Made by a program: the position numbers and the translations under genes | Shown here: positions 16,372-26,287 of the stretch, one piece after another | Layout: every line of letters begins with the position of its first letter | How positions within the stretch are numbered: position 1 is the first letter of the stretch | DNA from: Myroides phaeus | GTDB lineage: Bacteria; Bacteroidota; Bacteroidia; Flavobacteriales; Flavobacteriaceae | Length of the DNA stretch: 64,000 nt | Direction: 5' to 3' | Assembly: GCF_900099675.1 (NCBI RefSeq) | Contig: NZ_FNDQ01000004.1 | Coordinates: forward strand, 1-64,000 | The notes under the pieces: model-generated | Seen by the model: only the letters and a program-made list of their open reading frames with translations | Told to the model about the DNA's origin: nothing | Databases searched by the model: none

Positions 16372-17298
16372 TTATTTAATTTTTGAAGCCAAAAGGTAAA
16401 TAACTGCCATACGTACAGCTACTCCGTTTTCAACTTGGTCTAAGATAACTGATTGTTGCGAATCTGCAACGTCTGAAGTAATCTCAACCCCTCTATTAAT
16501 TGGACCAGGGTGCATTACTACAATTTCTTTATTTAATGAATCTAACAACGCTTTGTCTAATCCAAATTGTTGAGAATACTCTCTTGTTGTAGGGAAATAA
16601 CTAAAATCTAAACGCTCGTTTTGTACACGTAACATATTTGCAACATCACACCACTCTAACGCTTTTCTCAAGTTTGACTCTACCTTAACCCCTAAACTTT
16701 CAATATGTTTCGGAATTAATGTTTTAGGCCCACATACTCTAACCTCAGCTCCTTGCATTTGCAAAGCAAAGATATTAGACAAGGCAACTCTCGAGTGAAG
16801 AATATCTCCTACAATAACCACTTTCTTTCCTGCTACATCTCCTAATTTCTCGCGAATAGAATAACTATCTAACAACGCTTGTGTTGGGTGTTCGTGTGCT
16901 CCATCACCCGCATTAATAATACTCGCCTTCACGTTTTTAGATAAGAAGTGTGCTGCTCCAGCATTGTTATGACGCATAACAACCATATCTACTTTCATTG
17001 CCAAGATATTATTAACCGTATCAATAAGTGTTTCTCCTTTCTTCACAGACGACTGTGCGGCAGAGAAACTGATAACATCAGCAGATAAACGTTTTTGGGC
17101 TAATTCAAAAGATAATTTAGTACGAGTACTGTTTTCAAAAAAGATATTAGCGATAGTAATATCTCGAAGGGAAGGAACTTTTTTAATCGGACGATTGATT
17201 ACTTCTTTAAAGTGATCCGCTGTTTCGAATATTAAATCAATGTCGTTTTTGTTAATATATTTAATTCCTAAAAGGTGGTTTACGCTTAGTTCTTTCAT
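16372..17298 (-). CDS. pyrB: Aspartate carbamoyltransferase catalytic subunit
   Basis: A 308-aa ATCase, the committed step of pyrimidine synthesis (carbamoyl phosphate + aspartate to carbamoyl aspartate). The carbamoyl-phosphate site reads FFENSTRTKLSFELA (about 52-66) and SSVKKGETLIDT follows. The aspartate-domain motifs GDGAHEHPTQALLDSY (about 130-145) and MHPGPINRGVEI (about 263-274) are intact. Length is normal. It lies 26 bp after pyrR on the same strand, the classic regulator-plus-pyrB arrangement. No pyrI regulatory chain is adjacent. Confidence 0.96.
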   Translation of the reverse strand: MKELSVNHLLGIKYINKNDIDLIFETADHFKEVINRPIKKVPSLRDITIANIFFENSTRTKLSFELAQKRLSADVISFSAAQSSVKKGETLIDTVNNILAMKVDMVVMRHNNAGAAHFLSKNVKASIINAGDGAHEHPTQALLDSYSIREKLGDVAGKKVVIVGDILHSRVALSNIFALQMQGAEVRVCGPKTLIPKHIESLGVKVESNLRKALEWCDVANMLRVQNERLDFSYFPTTREYSQQFGLDKALLDSLNKEIVVMHPGPINRGVEITSDVADSQQSVILDQVENGVAVRMAVIYLLASKIK

Positions 17299-17324
17299 TT
17301 TACTTTAATCAGTAGTTTAGGTAG

Positions 17325-17873
17325 TTAGTTTTTTTCGCTTTCTTGTAAGAATACATTATCATTCAGTCCATCTTCAGACCAATGTACGCGTACAGTTTCG
17401 TCGTCAAAAGCATCCACCTGTCTTCCTCTATAATCAGGTTGAATAGGTAAATGACGGCTAAATCTACGGTCTATCAATACAAGTAATTCAATGTCTAAAG
17501 GACGACCAAAAGACTGAATAGCCGTGAGTGCGGCACGAATACTACGCCCTGTATAAAGTACGTCATCAATAAATACCACTTTCTTGTCCTCGACTAAGAA
17601 ATCTATTTGTGTTTTATTCGCTTCTAAAGGTTTTTCATTTCTTCTAAAATCGTCACGGAAAAACGTGATATCTAAGAACCCTAACGGAATATCTGCAATA
17701 CCATATTCATTCTTTAAAATATTTTTAATGCGTTCTGCTAAATATTTTCCACGTGGCTGAATACCAATAAGAAGAGTGTTCGAAAAATCAAGATGTTTTT
17801 CTACCAATTGACAAGCCAAACGATGTAGAATAATGTCAATCTCTTTTGAAGTAAGTAATACTTTTGGAGTCAT
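17325..17873 (-). CDS. pyrR: Bifunctional pyr operon regulator / uracil phosphoribosyltransferase PyrR
   Basis: A 182-aa type I phosphoribosyltransferase-fold protein. In other bacteria PyrR binds pyr mRNA leaders to cause UMP-dependent attenuation and has weak UPRTase activity. The PRPP loop is VVFIDDVLYTGRSIRAAL (about 92-109), and GIQPRGKYLAERI and VLIDRRFSRHLPI are typical. The reading frame extends to a TTG at 17909, but the ATG at 17873 gives the usual N-terminus (TPKVLLTSKEI). It heads the run pyrR-pyrB. I did not find a convincing PyrR-type anti-antiterminator in the leader. Confidence 0.94.
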   Translation of the reverse strand: MTPKVLLTSKEIDIILHRLACQLVEKHLDFSNTLLIGIQPRGKYLAERIKNILKNEYGIADIPLGFLDITFFRDDFRRNEKPLEANKTQIDFLVEDKKVVFIDDVLYTGRSIRAALTAIQSFGRPLDIELLVLIDRRFSRHLPIQPDYRGRQVDAFDDETVRVHWSEDGLNDNVFLQESEKN

Positions 17874-18066
17874 ATAAAAAAGAGTTGTGTTTGGGGGGTA
17901 AAAATACAATTAAATATGGTTTACCACTAACTTTATTAAAAAAACTATCGTAAATAATGCTTTTTTTAATCTTCTTAATTGTTTTAAAAAACCTACTTTT
18001 GAGTAAATGCGTTAGGTAATCTATTATAAATAAATTGAATACCGTATTATTTGAAATTTATCCGCT

Positions 18067-18873
18067 ATGAAAAAAATATTGTTATTTTTATTGTTCGTTT
18101 TTACAAGCCAACTTGGCGTGGCACAAACACAGCAAAACAACAAAAGAATATCTTTTGACGACATCTCTAAAAAACAATGGGTTGTACAAGACAAGGAAAA
18201 GGATCTACAATTAAAGTTTAACGGAAGTAAAATTATCTTGACAAGAGTTAGTGAACCTGTTATTGTGGGACAAGAGAAAACAATTGTTGCTCTTATTCCT
18301 GTTCCTAAAATAAATATAATCAACGGCAATATTCGTATTAAGACAGGTAAACCATGTATTCCTTCAAACCAGAATAATAAACCTCTTTCTCCAATTGAAA
18401 AGGATGTGTTGAAATTATTAACTAAACGCAAACTATACCTAAATGCGAGCAACGAGAGTCTGTTCTTTATTGAGAATATTGAGCACTTTCAAGAGTTTTA
18501 TAGTGAACACAAATATCGAATGACGCAGTTCTTATCTAAATTTATGTGGCAACTTATTCAACTTGATGGCAATACTGACGTAAACACTACTATTACTGTT
18601 GCTTTTGACTTTGCTCAACAGCTGCTTACAGGTACGATAGATGGTGTTCCTTTTGAAAGTAGGTTGCAAATCAATGCTACAGATAGTACGTTTTACTTTG
18701 AACCTATACAGTTCACAACTAACTTCACTAAACCATATACAGCTCCACAGAAAGCGTTTATCAGTAAATTTGACAATACCTTCTTTCACTTTGACATTGC
18801 AGAACAAACAGTAAACTTTTACAAACACAACCAACTGGTTATGATGTTTGGTTTAGTAAAAAAAGAAGATTGA
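18067..18873 (+). CDS. Secreted hypothetical protein (268 aa)
   Basis: The N-terminus is a standard signal peptide (KKILLFLLFVFTSQLGVAQ), predicting export. The mature protein is beta-rich with an early repeat-like segment (KQWVVQDKEKDLQLKFNGSK). That segment slightly resembles lipocalin or META-type 'W...' modules, but no family can be named. There is one Cys in the mature part and no catalytic motif. It is a single gene, divergent from pyrR. Confidence 0.75.
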   Translation: MKKILLFLLFVFTSQLGVAQTQQNNKRISFDDISKKQWVVQDKEKDLQLKFNGSKIILTRVSEPVIVGQEKTIVALIPVPKINIINGNIRIKTGKPCIPSNQNNKPLSPIEKDVLKLLTKRKLYLNASNESLFFIENIEHFQEFYSEHKYRMTQFLSKFMWQLIQLDGNTDVNTTITVAFDFAQQLLTGTIDGVPFESRLQINATDSTFYFEPIQFTTNFTKPYTAPQKAFISKFDNTFFHFDIAEQTVNFYKHNQLVMMFGLVKKED

Positions 18874-18998
18874 TAACTGACTATAAACAAAGACAATAAA
18901 AAGAGAACACAGTAGTCTAATCACAATAAGCAGATAGGACAACCGTGTTCTGTCGAATAAATGTTTTAACTTAGTGCGCAAATATTCAAGATAGTTTT

Positions 18999-19541
18999 AT
19001 GAAAGCTTTAATTTTTAATGGTTCTTTAGACGAAGAAGCATTCCGCACATCGCGACGTATTGCACAGTATTACGCTGATCAATTCACAAAGGCTAACGTA
19101 GAAGTACGACAAGTTCACTTATCAGATTTTCAAATCCCTATATTTCAAGCTAAATTAATGGATAACGTACCACAGACGGTACACAATTTCGCAGACGCTT
19201 TTAGAGAAGCTGATGTAATGATTTGGTTGACCCCACTATATCACGGGGGAATGACAGGGGTTATGAAAAATGCTATTGACTGGCTTGAAATTACAGCAAA
19301 AGATCAACCTGCTTACCTAACGAATAAAGTCGTGGGATTTACTTGTTGGTCTGCTGGAAACCAAGCGATGCAAGGTATTCAAGCGTTAGATAATATTGCT
19401 AAGGCATTGCGCGCTTGGTCATTGCCGTACTCTATCCCAATGAGTAATTCGGACTTATACGAAAACAACGACATTGCGGATGCCTACAAGAAGAAAATGA
19501 GTATGATGGCAAACTTACTAATAGAAAGCCAACAGCGATAA
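18999..19541 (+). CDS. NADPH-dependent FMN reductase family protein
   Basis: A 180-aa flavodoxin-fold oxidoreductase. The FMN phosphate loop reads FNGSLDEEAFRTSRRIAQYY (about 5-24), and LTPLYHGGMTGVMKNAIDWL (about 76-95) is the characteristic FMN-binding segment of the NADPH-dependent FMN reductase family. Such enzymes reduce FMN, quinones or azo compounds using NAD(P)H in the cytoplasm; the physiological acceptor is not readable. It is a single gene with a perfect palindromic terminator starting at its stop codon. Confidence 0.9.
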   Translation: MKALIFNGSLDEEAFRTSRRIAQYYADQFTKANVEVRQVHLSDFQIPIFQAKLMDNVPQTVHNFADAFREADVMIWLTPLYHGGMTGVMKNAIDWLEITAKDQPAYLTNKVVGFTCWSAGNQAMQGIQALDNIAKALRAWSLPYSIPMSNSDLYENNDIADAYKKKMSMMANLLIESQQR

Positions 19542-19581
19542 AAAACAAAGCCCCTATTTGTACAAATAGGGGCTTTGTTTT
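19542..19581. terminator. Perfectly palindromic bidirectional terminator
   Basis: Forty bases form an uninterrupted inverted repeat (centre GT|AC at 19561/19562) with the GC core AAAGCCCCTATTTG. It overlaps the end of the FMN-reductase gene by its first base and has A/T tracts on both sides. Confidence 0.9.
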
Positions 19582-20524
19582 ATCAAAAAAAGAGAAGCAT
19601 CTCCTCTTCTCTTTTGTGAACAATGTAAAATTATATTGGAATTCTTTCCAATTTTAAAACAAGCATTTTTACTTTAATTAGGCACTCTTTCTTGATTTCA
19701 GCTTGTTAGCTTTTGTTTTATACAATTAAACAAACCAAAGAAAGGATCTCATTACTGTAATTAGCTCTTTAACACAGAGTTATTAAGTCTATTATAAAGA
19801 GCTATTACAAAACAGAATATAATTATTCTGGTTCTCTGATGTTGTATAATGTTCATTACAATAAAAAGGAACTACATTTCTTTTACACTGGCTATGTGCT
19901 GAAAAATAATTGTAATAATCATAACTACAAGCTAATCTTTATTTTTTAATTCTTGGGTTGTTTTGTCGTACCTATTTTGTACTTACCAAATGTATTATAG
20001 ATTTACATCACAAACAAATTCAACAACTTACACTAAAAACAAAGCCTTTGCATATCGCGATTTATCAGCCCTTTTAAATTCGCTTTTTTTACTATTCATT
20101 ATTGTTTTATTTGCACTTAAAAATAACTTTATAAAAGAGTTATTATACCAGAGTTATAAATGACCTAATTTTTATGCTATAGATAACCTATTTATACTAT
20201 ATAAAATATAATTTATTCCTGCATACTATGTTAATCTATTTCATTCACAATTTATGATTATAAAAATAATATTTAACAATAATTTAACTTAAATATATTG
20301 TATTAAAACCATTACTACTCCTAAAAAAACCTTTAAAGTGATCTATTAACATAAAAATCACAATTCAAAGACAATACATTGTTTACAAAAAGCGATGCTC
20401 AACTCCTTTTTAAAAGCATTTGTTTTCAAAAAATACGCTTCTAAAAGATAAACATATAAACTACTTTATGAATATTTGTGTACGCTACCTTTTAAAAAAA
20501 GGAGAGCTAAAAACACCCAAAAAG
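19582..20524. other. Long intergenic region, no supported gene
   Basis: About 940 bp of very AT-rich sequence between convergent genes. One short frame (about 57 codons from an ATG near 19990, with one hydrophobic segment) is open. It lacks a ribosome-binding site and codon bias, so I do not call it. No tRNA or strong internal hairpin is seen. Confidence 0.4.
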
Positions 20525-20558
20525 AAAAGAGGGTGACCTTTTGGAACACCCTCTTTTT
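20525..20558 (-). terminator. Terminator of the PorE-like gene
   Basis: AAAAGAGGGTG / CACCCTCTTTT arms (11 bp) around an 11-nt loop, 18 bp past the stop on the minus strand. Confidence 0.85.
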
Positions 20559-20575
20559 ACTATATTTCACACAGC

Positions 20576-22495
20576 TTATTTACTCAAAATAATAAACTCT
20601 GATCTTCTGTTTTGTGCATTCTCCCACTCCGAACAAGGCTCACAAATCACTTTCAACTCTTGTGATCCATAACCTTGATACTCTAAGCGGTCTGCTTCTA
20701 TGCCTTGCGAAATCAAATATTCTACTGTTGATTTTGCTCTGGCTTGAGATAACTTTAAGTTGTACTCTGCTTTCCCTTTGCTGTCTGAATGTGAATTAAC
20801 CTTAATACGCATATTTGGATAGCGCTTCATCACCTTAACTAACTTATTCAACTCCTCCTTACTTTCTTCTGTAATATCTACTTGGTCAAAAGCAAACTGA
20901 ATATCTGCTAAGCTAATCTTATCTTCTTCAATCATCAACTCATCTAACGGCCTTAGCATTACTTCAATGCTTTGTACTCCTTCGGTATCATTTCCTACGA
21001 CTTCAATTACCTCATCTAAGTAATCTGGATGAGACACCTTAATTTTATATTTCCCCTTACAGGTTATAAATTCACGTGCTACCCCATTCTTTCGCGTGTA
21101 AACCTTCCCTTCTACATTGCGTCTATCATTGATAAACTCTACTTGTACATCGGCTACGGGTTTGTTAAACTGCTTGTTTTTTGCCAATACAGAAAACTCG
21201 ATATTACACACAGGTAACGCTTTGTAAACGTCTTTACGACCAATGCGATCTGACGAAAATAGCCCTACTTCTTTTGACGGATAGTATGAAAAAGCAAAGT
21301 CATTCTTAACTGTATTAATTGGCGCACCCACATTGACTGGCTTACTACCTGGCGTATTCATATCAACCACATAGATGTCCATTCCTCCATAACCACCCCA
21401 ACGGTCTGATGTAAAGTAAAGCTTGTTGTCTTCTGCCAAGAAAGGATAATCATTTCGAGTACCTGAGTTAATAGCCGGACCTAAGTTTTCGGGTTGTCCA
21501 AACTCATCATCTTCTAACAATGCTACTCGCCACAAGTCTAACTCACCCAAACTGCCTGGCATATTGGAAGCGAAGTACAAATATTTACCGTCACTGCTTA
21601 TGGTTGGATTAGTGTACATATATCCTGCTTTTGTAAAAGGCAACGGCTTAATCTTTTTCCACTGTTTTCCTTTCAACTTCGCATAGAACAAACTCATTAG
21701 TCTGTCGCGGTGTTTTACTTCTTTATTGCTTCTAAACTTTCTATTTCTATACGCCTCAGACGCAAAGTAAAAACGCTGCCCGTCTGGCGAACTTACCGCC
21801 ATTCCATCGTGAAAGCGTTTATTTACTCTTCCTTTCACGTGGTTCACTTCAAAAGTAGGCTCTGCCTTCCCTTTAAAACTTGCAAAGTAAATATCTGTAT
21901 TGGGTTTTCCCTCCCATTTTTCGCGTACTTCAAATAGTTTACGCGGAATCTTCTTTTCGTGTTTGGTGCGATTAGAAACCATATAAATGGTATCTCCTGC
22001 ATTCATCCACGCACCGTATGTATCGTAAACACGGTCGTTCATTCCCGACTCAGCAAACGAATACCTCGGTTCTAAGTCCGCCAACAAATCGTGTGCATTT
22101 GGATTAGCTAAGAAATCCTTTGCTCTTGAATCGCCTGCTGCCTTTGCTGCAAATTGTTGCATCACTTCTTTTGCAACAACATATCGCCCATTTCTCTCCA
22201 AAACCTTAGCATACTTATAATATACCTCAGCAGGAACGTCAGGATCCTTTACAATCGCCTTGCCGTAATAACGAGACGCTTCAATGTCTTTAGACAATCG
22301 GTCATAACAATCCGCTAATTGCAAAAAGATGTAATTATCAGTTCTCACACCTCTCACCAATCGCCTATATTCCTCCGCTGCCTTTGTATACTCCGTATTC
22401 TTATAGTACTTGTCTGCCTTTTTCAAACTGGGTTTCCCCTTGGCTTGAACAGACATACTGAAAGCACATAATAGTGTTATCAATAAAATTCTCAT
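20576..22495 (-). CDS. OmpA-family protein with TPR, PD40 propeller and CRD domains (PorE-like)
   Basis: A 639-aa exported protein with a signal peptide (RILLITLLCAFSMSVQA). Domains in order are TPR-like helices (about 25-125), PD40/WD40-like beta-propeller repeats (about 150-430, with blades such as SSDGKYLYFASNMPG and EDNKLYFTSDRWGG), a carboxypeptidase-regulatory-like Ig domain (about 440-520), and an OmpA peptidoglycan-binding domain (about 530-639, motif NSHSDSKGKAEYNLKLSQAR). This exact order is that of PorE, a type IX secretion component of Porphyromonas gingivalis that anchors to peptidoglycan. Here it stands alone, without a PorP/SprF partner. Start chosen at the ATG (22495), not the GTG two codons upstream. 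Confidence 0.88.
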   Translation of the reverse strand: MRILLITLLCAFSMSVQAKGKPSLKKADKYYKNTEYTKAAEEYRRLVRGVRTDNYIFLQLADCYDRLSKDIEASRYYGKAIVKDPDVPAEVYYKYAKVLERNGRYVVAKEVMQQFAAKAAGDSRAKDFLANPNAHDLLADLEPRYSFAESGMNDRVYDTYGAWMNAGDTIYMVSNRTKHEKKIPRKLFEVREKWEGKPNTDIYFASFKGKAEPTFEVNHVKGRVNKRFHDGMAVSSPDGQRFYFASEAYRNRKFRSNKEVKHRDRLMSLFYAKLKGKQWKKIKPLPFTKAGYMYTNPTISSDGKYLYFASNMPGSLGELDLWRVALLEDDEFGQPENLGPAINSGTRNDYPFLAEDNKLYFTSDRWGGYGGMDIYVVDMNTPGSKPVNVGAPINTVKNDFAFSYYPSKEVGLFSSDRIGRKDVYKALPVCNIEFSVLAKNKQFNKPVADVQVEFINDRRNVEGKVYTRKNGVAREFITCKGKYKIKVSHPDYLDEVIEVVGNDTEGVQSIEVMLRPLDELMIEEDKISLADIQFAFDQVDITEESKEELNKLVKVMKRYPNMRIKVNSHSDSKGKAEYNLKLSQARAKSTVEYLISQGIEADRLEYQGYGSQELKVICEPCSEWENAQNRRSEFIILSK

Positions 22496-22755
22496 ATACA
22501 CATCTTAATTTTCACAACAAAGATTTTACCCTTCGCTACTTTTTATGATTTCTAATCAAAAATACTATTTATAATTCGCTTAACCTTATATATGCTAACG
22601 TCTTTTTTTAAAATTAGTTGCGTTATTTCTTAGCAAATCGTTTTTAATGGCTCTTTTAAGTAGTTTTGAAGAACCCCTAATTTCTTATAAAGGCTTTTTT
22701 AGGTAGAAAGACTCTTTACAGTAAAGCACATTAACCTACCTCAGCATAAGCCACA
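22496..22755. other. Intergenic region between pheA and the PorE-like gene
   Basis: About 260 bp (308 bp with the terminator that follows) of AT-rich sequence upstream of the PorE-like gene. No ORF or RNA gene is visible. Confidence 0.4.
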
Positions 22756-22786
22756 AAAAAAGGCGTGATAAACTCACACCTTTTTT
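22756..22786 (-). terminator. Terminator of pheA
   Basis: AAAAAGGCGTGA / TCACACCTTTTT arms with one mismatch and a 5-nt loop, with a U-tract on the minus strand. Confidence 0.8.
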
Positions 22787-22803
22787 ACTATAATTTTCTT
22801 CCG

Positions 22804-23649
22804 TTAATACTGATAGTCAGACGGAATCTGGTCTTCCATATACTCGCCTAAAACCTTGAAAAAACGGGTTGCTTGACGTACTTTTTCCAAGGCTTGGTAA
22901 TACTTCTCGTAGTCGTTATTAACCAATACTACATTGGCGTGAAACGAATATTGAAACACGCTTCCTGTAAGTGGAACCGACTGTATCTTACTTAGGTTTA
23001 AATCGTGAGAGGCAAATATCTCTAAAACACGGTTTAGACTCCCCTTTTGGTGATCGGTATAGAAATACAAACTTGCCTTGTTAAACCCTTCTACTTGCTT
23101 TGGTTGCTTGCTCAGCAGATAAAAGCGAGTATAATTGTCATATACATCGTGAATGTTTTCTGCTAACACTTCTAAGCCATACATCTCTGCCGCCAACATT
23201 GACCCAATAGATGCCACACCTTTATATTGGTTATTCTTGATATTACGCGCACACGTAGCTGTATCGTCCATTGCTAATCGCTTCCACGTTTCATATTGAT
23301 CAAGAAAGTTTTCACATTGTAACAACGCCATTGGGTGCGTACGTACCTCTGAAATATCGGCTAACGATTGCCCTTCTAAAGCCAGTAAATTGTGCTTTAT
23401 AGGCAACTTAACCTCTCCCCAGATATACAGGTCGTTCTTCGTCATCAAGGAATAATTTGGCAAAATAGACCCCGCTATGGAGTTTTCAATCGCCATCATA
23501 CCATAATTTGCTTGTTCGCTAACTACTTGTTTAACAAGTGAGTTAAACGTAGGACTGTCCACAATCTCTACTGCTTCTTCTTTAAAAAATCGGTTCACTG
23601 CTTCATGGTGAAAAGACCCTTTAATCCCTTGAATGACAACTGATTTCAT
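22804..23649 (-). CDS. pheA: Prephenate dehydratase
   Basis: A 281-aa monofunctional prephenate dehydratase that makes phenylpyruvate for phenylalanine synthesis. The catalytic domain begins VVIQGIKGSFHHEAVNRFF (about 4-22), with ENSIAGSILPNYSLM (about 55-69) and the conserved TRF near residue 169 (YDNYTRFYLLSK). A C-terminal ACT domain follows, with KGSLNRVLEIFASHDLNLSK (about 200-219) in place of the usual GAL...F block. ACT domains normally bind phenylalanine for feedback control. There is no chorismate mutase domain. It is a single gene with its own terminator. Confidence 0.93.
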   Translation of the reverse strand: MKSVVIQGIKGSFHHEAVNRFFKEEAVEIVDSPTFNSLVKQVVSEQANYGMMAIENSIAGSILPNYSLMTKNDLYIWGEVKLPIKHNLLALEGQSLADISEVRTHPMALLQCENFLDQYETWKRLAMDDTATCARNIKNNQYKGVASIGSMLAAEMYGLEVLAENIHDVYDNYTRFYLLSKQPKQVEGFNKASLYFYTDHQKGSLNRVLEIFASHDLNLSKIQSVPLTGSVFQYSFHANVVLVNNDYEKYYQALEKVRQATRFFKVLGEYMEDQIPSDYQY

Positions 23650-23912
23650 AATTAATTCTTTTTTCTGGTTAAATCAAGTTACCAAAGTTAAAAGATTCAC
23701 AGAAAAAACAGCTTTTTATATAACTTATTTTTACTATTAATTAAAGGCTACTCATTTTAACGTTTTATCCTCATTTTCAAGTGATAGCAATCCTCCTCTT
23801 TTTCTTTGTAAAAAGAGTTGTTATTTTATCCTTTCTTTTATAAATCCGTTAAATTCTACGCCTATATCAAAATCAATTCGTAATTTGGAACCTTATTAAA
23901 ACTAATAATTTT

Positions 23913-24506
23913 ATGAAAAAACTAATGTTAATAGCGGCTCTTGCCTTTGCTGTTCCAACGTTTGCCTATACTGACCTTACCAATTTAAAAACAACTATAA
24001 ACATGAAAGAAACGCCTAAAGACAAGAAAACAATTTACCAGTTTAAGGTAACAGACCTTTATGGAGAAGAGTTTGACTTTGCTTCTTTAAAAGGAAAAAA
24101 GATCTTAATCGTAAACACAGCTTCTGAATGTGGATTAACTCCGCAGTACAAACAACTTCAAAGCTTGTATAACGAATATGGTGGAGACAACTTCGTAATT
24201 GTTGGTTTCCCTGCTAATAACTTTGGGGCACAAGAGCCTGGAAGTAATGAAGAAATCGCTACTTTCTGTGAGCAAAACTACGGAGTTAGCTTTCCAATGA
24301 TGTCTAAAATATCTGTAAAAGGTGCTGATATGGCTCCGATTTACGAGTTTTTGACTAAAAAATCAAAGAATGGTTATGCGGATAGTGAAGTAGAGTGGAA
24401 TTTCCAAAAATACTTAATTGACGAAACAGGTCATTTAGTAAAAGTTGTAAACCCACGTATCTTGCCAACTGACCCTGAAATTAAAGATTGGGTAAGAGCA
24501 AAATAA
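23913..24506 (+). CDS. Glutathione peroxidase family protein (exported)
   Basis: A 197-aa thioredoxin-fold peroxidase with an N-terminal signal peptide (LMLIAALAFAVPTFA), so it probably acts in the periplasm. Catalytic Cys is in NTASECGLTPQY (about 68-79). The Gln, Trp and Asn of the tetrad are also present, in FPANNFGAQEPGS and WNFQKYLID. Bacterial members usually use thioredoxin rather than glutathione and reduce hydrogen and lipid peroxides. The usual second Cys (resolving type) may be in ATFCEQNYG. It is followed at 60 bp by menD on the same strand. Confidence 0.92.
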   Translation: MKKLMLIAALAFAVPTFAYTDLTNLKTTINMKETPKDKKTIYQFKVTDLYGEEFDFASLKGKKILIVNTASECGLTPQYKQLQSLYNEYGGDNFVIVGFPANNFGAQEPGSNEEIATFCEQNYGVSFPMMSKISVKGADMAPIYEFLTKKSKNGYADSEVEWNFQKYLIDETGHLVKVVNPRILPTDPEIKDWVRAK

Positions 24507-24541
24507 GATTGCTTAACGACGGTTTTTGCCGTGTTTGTTCG

Positions 24542-24549
24542 TATATTTG
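24542..24549 (+). promoter_or_regulatory. -7 box upstream of menD
   Basis: TATATTTG, an exact TAnnTTTG, 17 bp before the menD start codon. A matching -33 TTG at normal spacing is not clear. Confidence 0.45.
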
Positions 24550-24566
24550 GGTTTTAGTTTGTAATT

Positions 24567-26219
24567 ATGACTTATCCAGAAATAGAATTAGCACAAAGCA
24601 TTATTGAAATCTGTAAAGCAAAAAATATACAACGTATTATAATATCTCCAGGATCACGCAATGCCCCGCTTACAATCGGGTTTGCAAGTGATCCTTTTTT
24701 TACGTGTTATAGTATCGCTGACGAACGCTGTGCAGCTTTCTTTGGAATGGGAATAGCACAACAAGAGCAGTTTCCCATCGCTTTAGTATGTACTTCGGGT
24801 TCTGCCCTTTTAAACTACTACCCGGCTGTAGCAGAGGCTTTTTATAGCCAAATACCCTTGATTGTTATTTCTGCTGATAGGCCTACTCAAAAAATTGATA
24901 TCGGAGACGGACAAACAATTCGCCAACGCAATGTATATGAAAACCACATCCTTTATAGCGCTAACCTTCACGAAGAGGCTAATGTAGAGAATGATATGCT
25001 GATCAACAATGCGATTAATACGGCAATTGCTAAAAAGGGTCCTGTTCACATCAACGCGCCTTTTGAAGAACCGTTGTACAACACTGTAGACGCTTTAACG
25101 GTTACGCCTACGATTATAGATATGGAGGAGCTTCCTCCTGCTTTTAAAGATTATACTCCTTATGTAGAGGATTGGAATAAATCTGCAAAGAAACTGGTAC
25201 TTGTAGGTGTGAATACGCCACACGTACTGAGTGAGGCTATTGTCAATTGGTTAGCGAACGACCCTTCTGTGGTAGTGCTAACTGAAACGACGTCTAACCT
25301 ACACCACCCTATGTTTATTGAGCATATCGACCGTATTATCACCACGTTTTCTCAAGAGGACTTTGAAAACTTGCAACCAGATATTTTGGTTACGTTTGGG
25401 GGAATGGTTGTTAGTAAACGCATCAAGGCTTTCTTGCGCAAATATAAACCAGGACAACACTGGCACATAGACACGCTACGCCATTACGACACGTACACCG
25501 CTTTAAATAGAACGGTATTCGAAACGCCTGAGGTATTCTTTGAAATGCTTCAAAACAATACGCAACCTCTTGCTTCTTCTTATCAGGCGTGGATGTTGGG
25601 TATTGCAACGCAGCGTTTGGCTAAACACAATGCTTTTTTAAAAACAATACCGTTCTCTGATTTAAAGGTGTTTGAGGTGTTGTTTGACCAATTGCCACAA
25701 CATACCCAATTGCAAATAAGCAATAGTTCTGCTATTCGCTATGCGCAATTGCTTAAAATAGACTCATCTGTTGAAGTATTTTGCAACAGAGGAACGAGTG
25801 GCATAGACGGAAGTACTTCTACGGCTATTGGAGCTGCAGTTGCTTCTAACAAGCCAACGGTATTGATTACTGGAGATATCAGCTTCCTTTATGACAGCAA
25901 CGGGTTGTGGAACAACTATATTCCGAGCAATTTTAAGATTGTATTGCTTAATAACCGCGGTGGTGGTATTTTTAGAATATTGCCAGGACATAAGGAGAAT
26001 GAAATATTTAATACCTTTTTTGAGACTACTCACAATCATACCGCAGAGCATTTAGCGAAGATGTATGGCTTTAATTACCTTACGGCTGAGAATGAAGCAC
26101 AGCTAAAGGAGGTGTCTCATCAATTTTGGAACACTAATAATCAACCTTGTATTTTAGAGGTATTCACGCCTACACAGATAAATAATGAGGTCTTAAGCAA
26201 CTATTTTCGCAGTATGTAA
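24567..26219 (+). CDS. menD: MenD, SEPHCHC synthase
   Basis: A 550-aa thiamine-diphosphate enzyme that joins 2-oxoglutarate and isochorismate to form SEPHCHC in menaquinone synthesis. N-terminal Pyr domain: ISPGSRNAPLTIGFAS (about 28-43) and DERCAAFFGMGIA (about 52-64), with the catalytic Glu in this segment. C-terminal PP domain: RGTSGIDGSTSTAIGAA (about 410-426) and GDISFLYDSNGLW (about 436-448), with LLNNRGGGIFRILPG binding ThDP-Mg. Length is normal. Menaquinone fits the respiratory lifestyle of the group. Followed 68 bp later by the DUF2853 gene. Confidence 0.95.
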   Translation: MTYPEIELAQSIIEICKAKNIQRIIISPGSRNAPLTIGFASDPFFTCYSIADERCAAFFGMGIAQQEQFPIALVCTSGSALLNYYPAVAEAFYSQIPLIVISADRPTQKIDIGDGQTIRQRNVYENHILYSANLHEEANVENDMLINNAINTAIAKKGPVHINAPFEEPLYNTVDALTVTPTIIDMEELPPAFKDYTPYVEDWNKSAKKLVLVGVNTPHVLSEAIVNWLANDPSVVVLTETTSNLHHPMFIEHIDRIITTFSQEDFENLQPDILVTFGGMVVSKRIKAFLRKYKPGQHWHIDTLRHYDTYTALNRTVFETPEVFFEMLQNNTQPLASSYQAWMLGIATQRLAKHNAFLKTIPFSDLKVFEVLFDQLPQHTQLQISNSSAIRYAQLLKIDSSVEVFCNRGTSGIDGSTSTAIGAAVASNKPTVLITGDISFLYDSNGLWNNYIPSNFKIVLLNNRGGGIFRILPGHKENEIFNTFFETTHNHTAEHLAKMYGFNYLTAENEAQLKEVSHQFWNTNNQPCILEVFTPTQINNEVLSNYFRSM

Positions 26220-26287
26220 TTTTAACAATAATTAGTCTGTACATATTGTAATTTTCAGTACCTTGTAGTCGTTAAAAAAAAAGTTAT

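Noticed and set aside
18024-18452. Minus-strand frame opposite the 268-aa secreted protein
   Set aside because: Antisense shadow; the plus-strand frame has the signal peptide and start.
19963-20163. Possible small membrane protein (57-66 codons)
   Set aside because: One hydrophobic segment only, TTG or weak ATG start, no ribosome-binding site; could be chance in AT-rich DNA.
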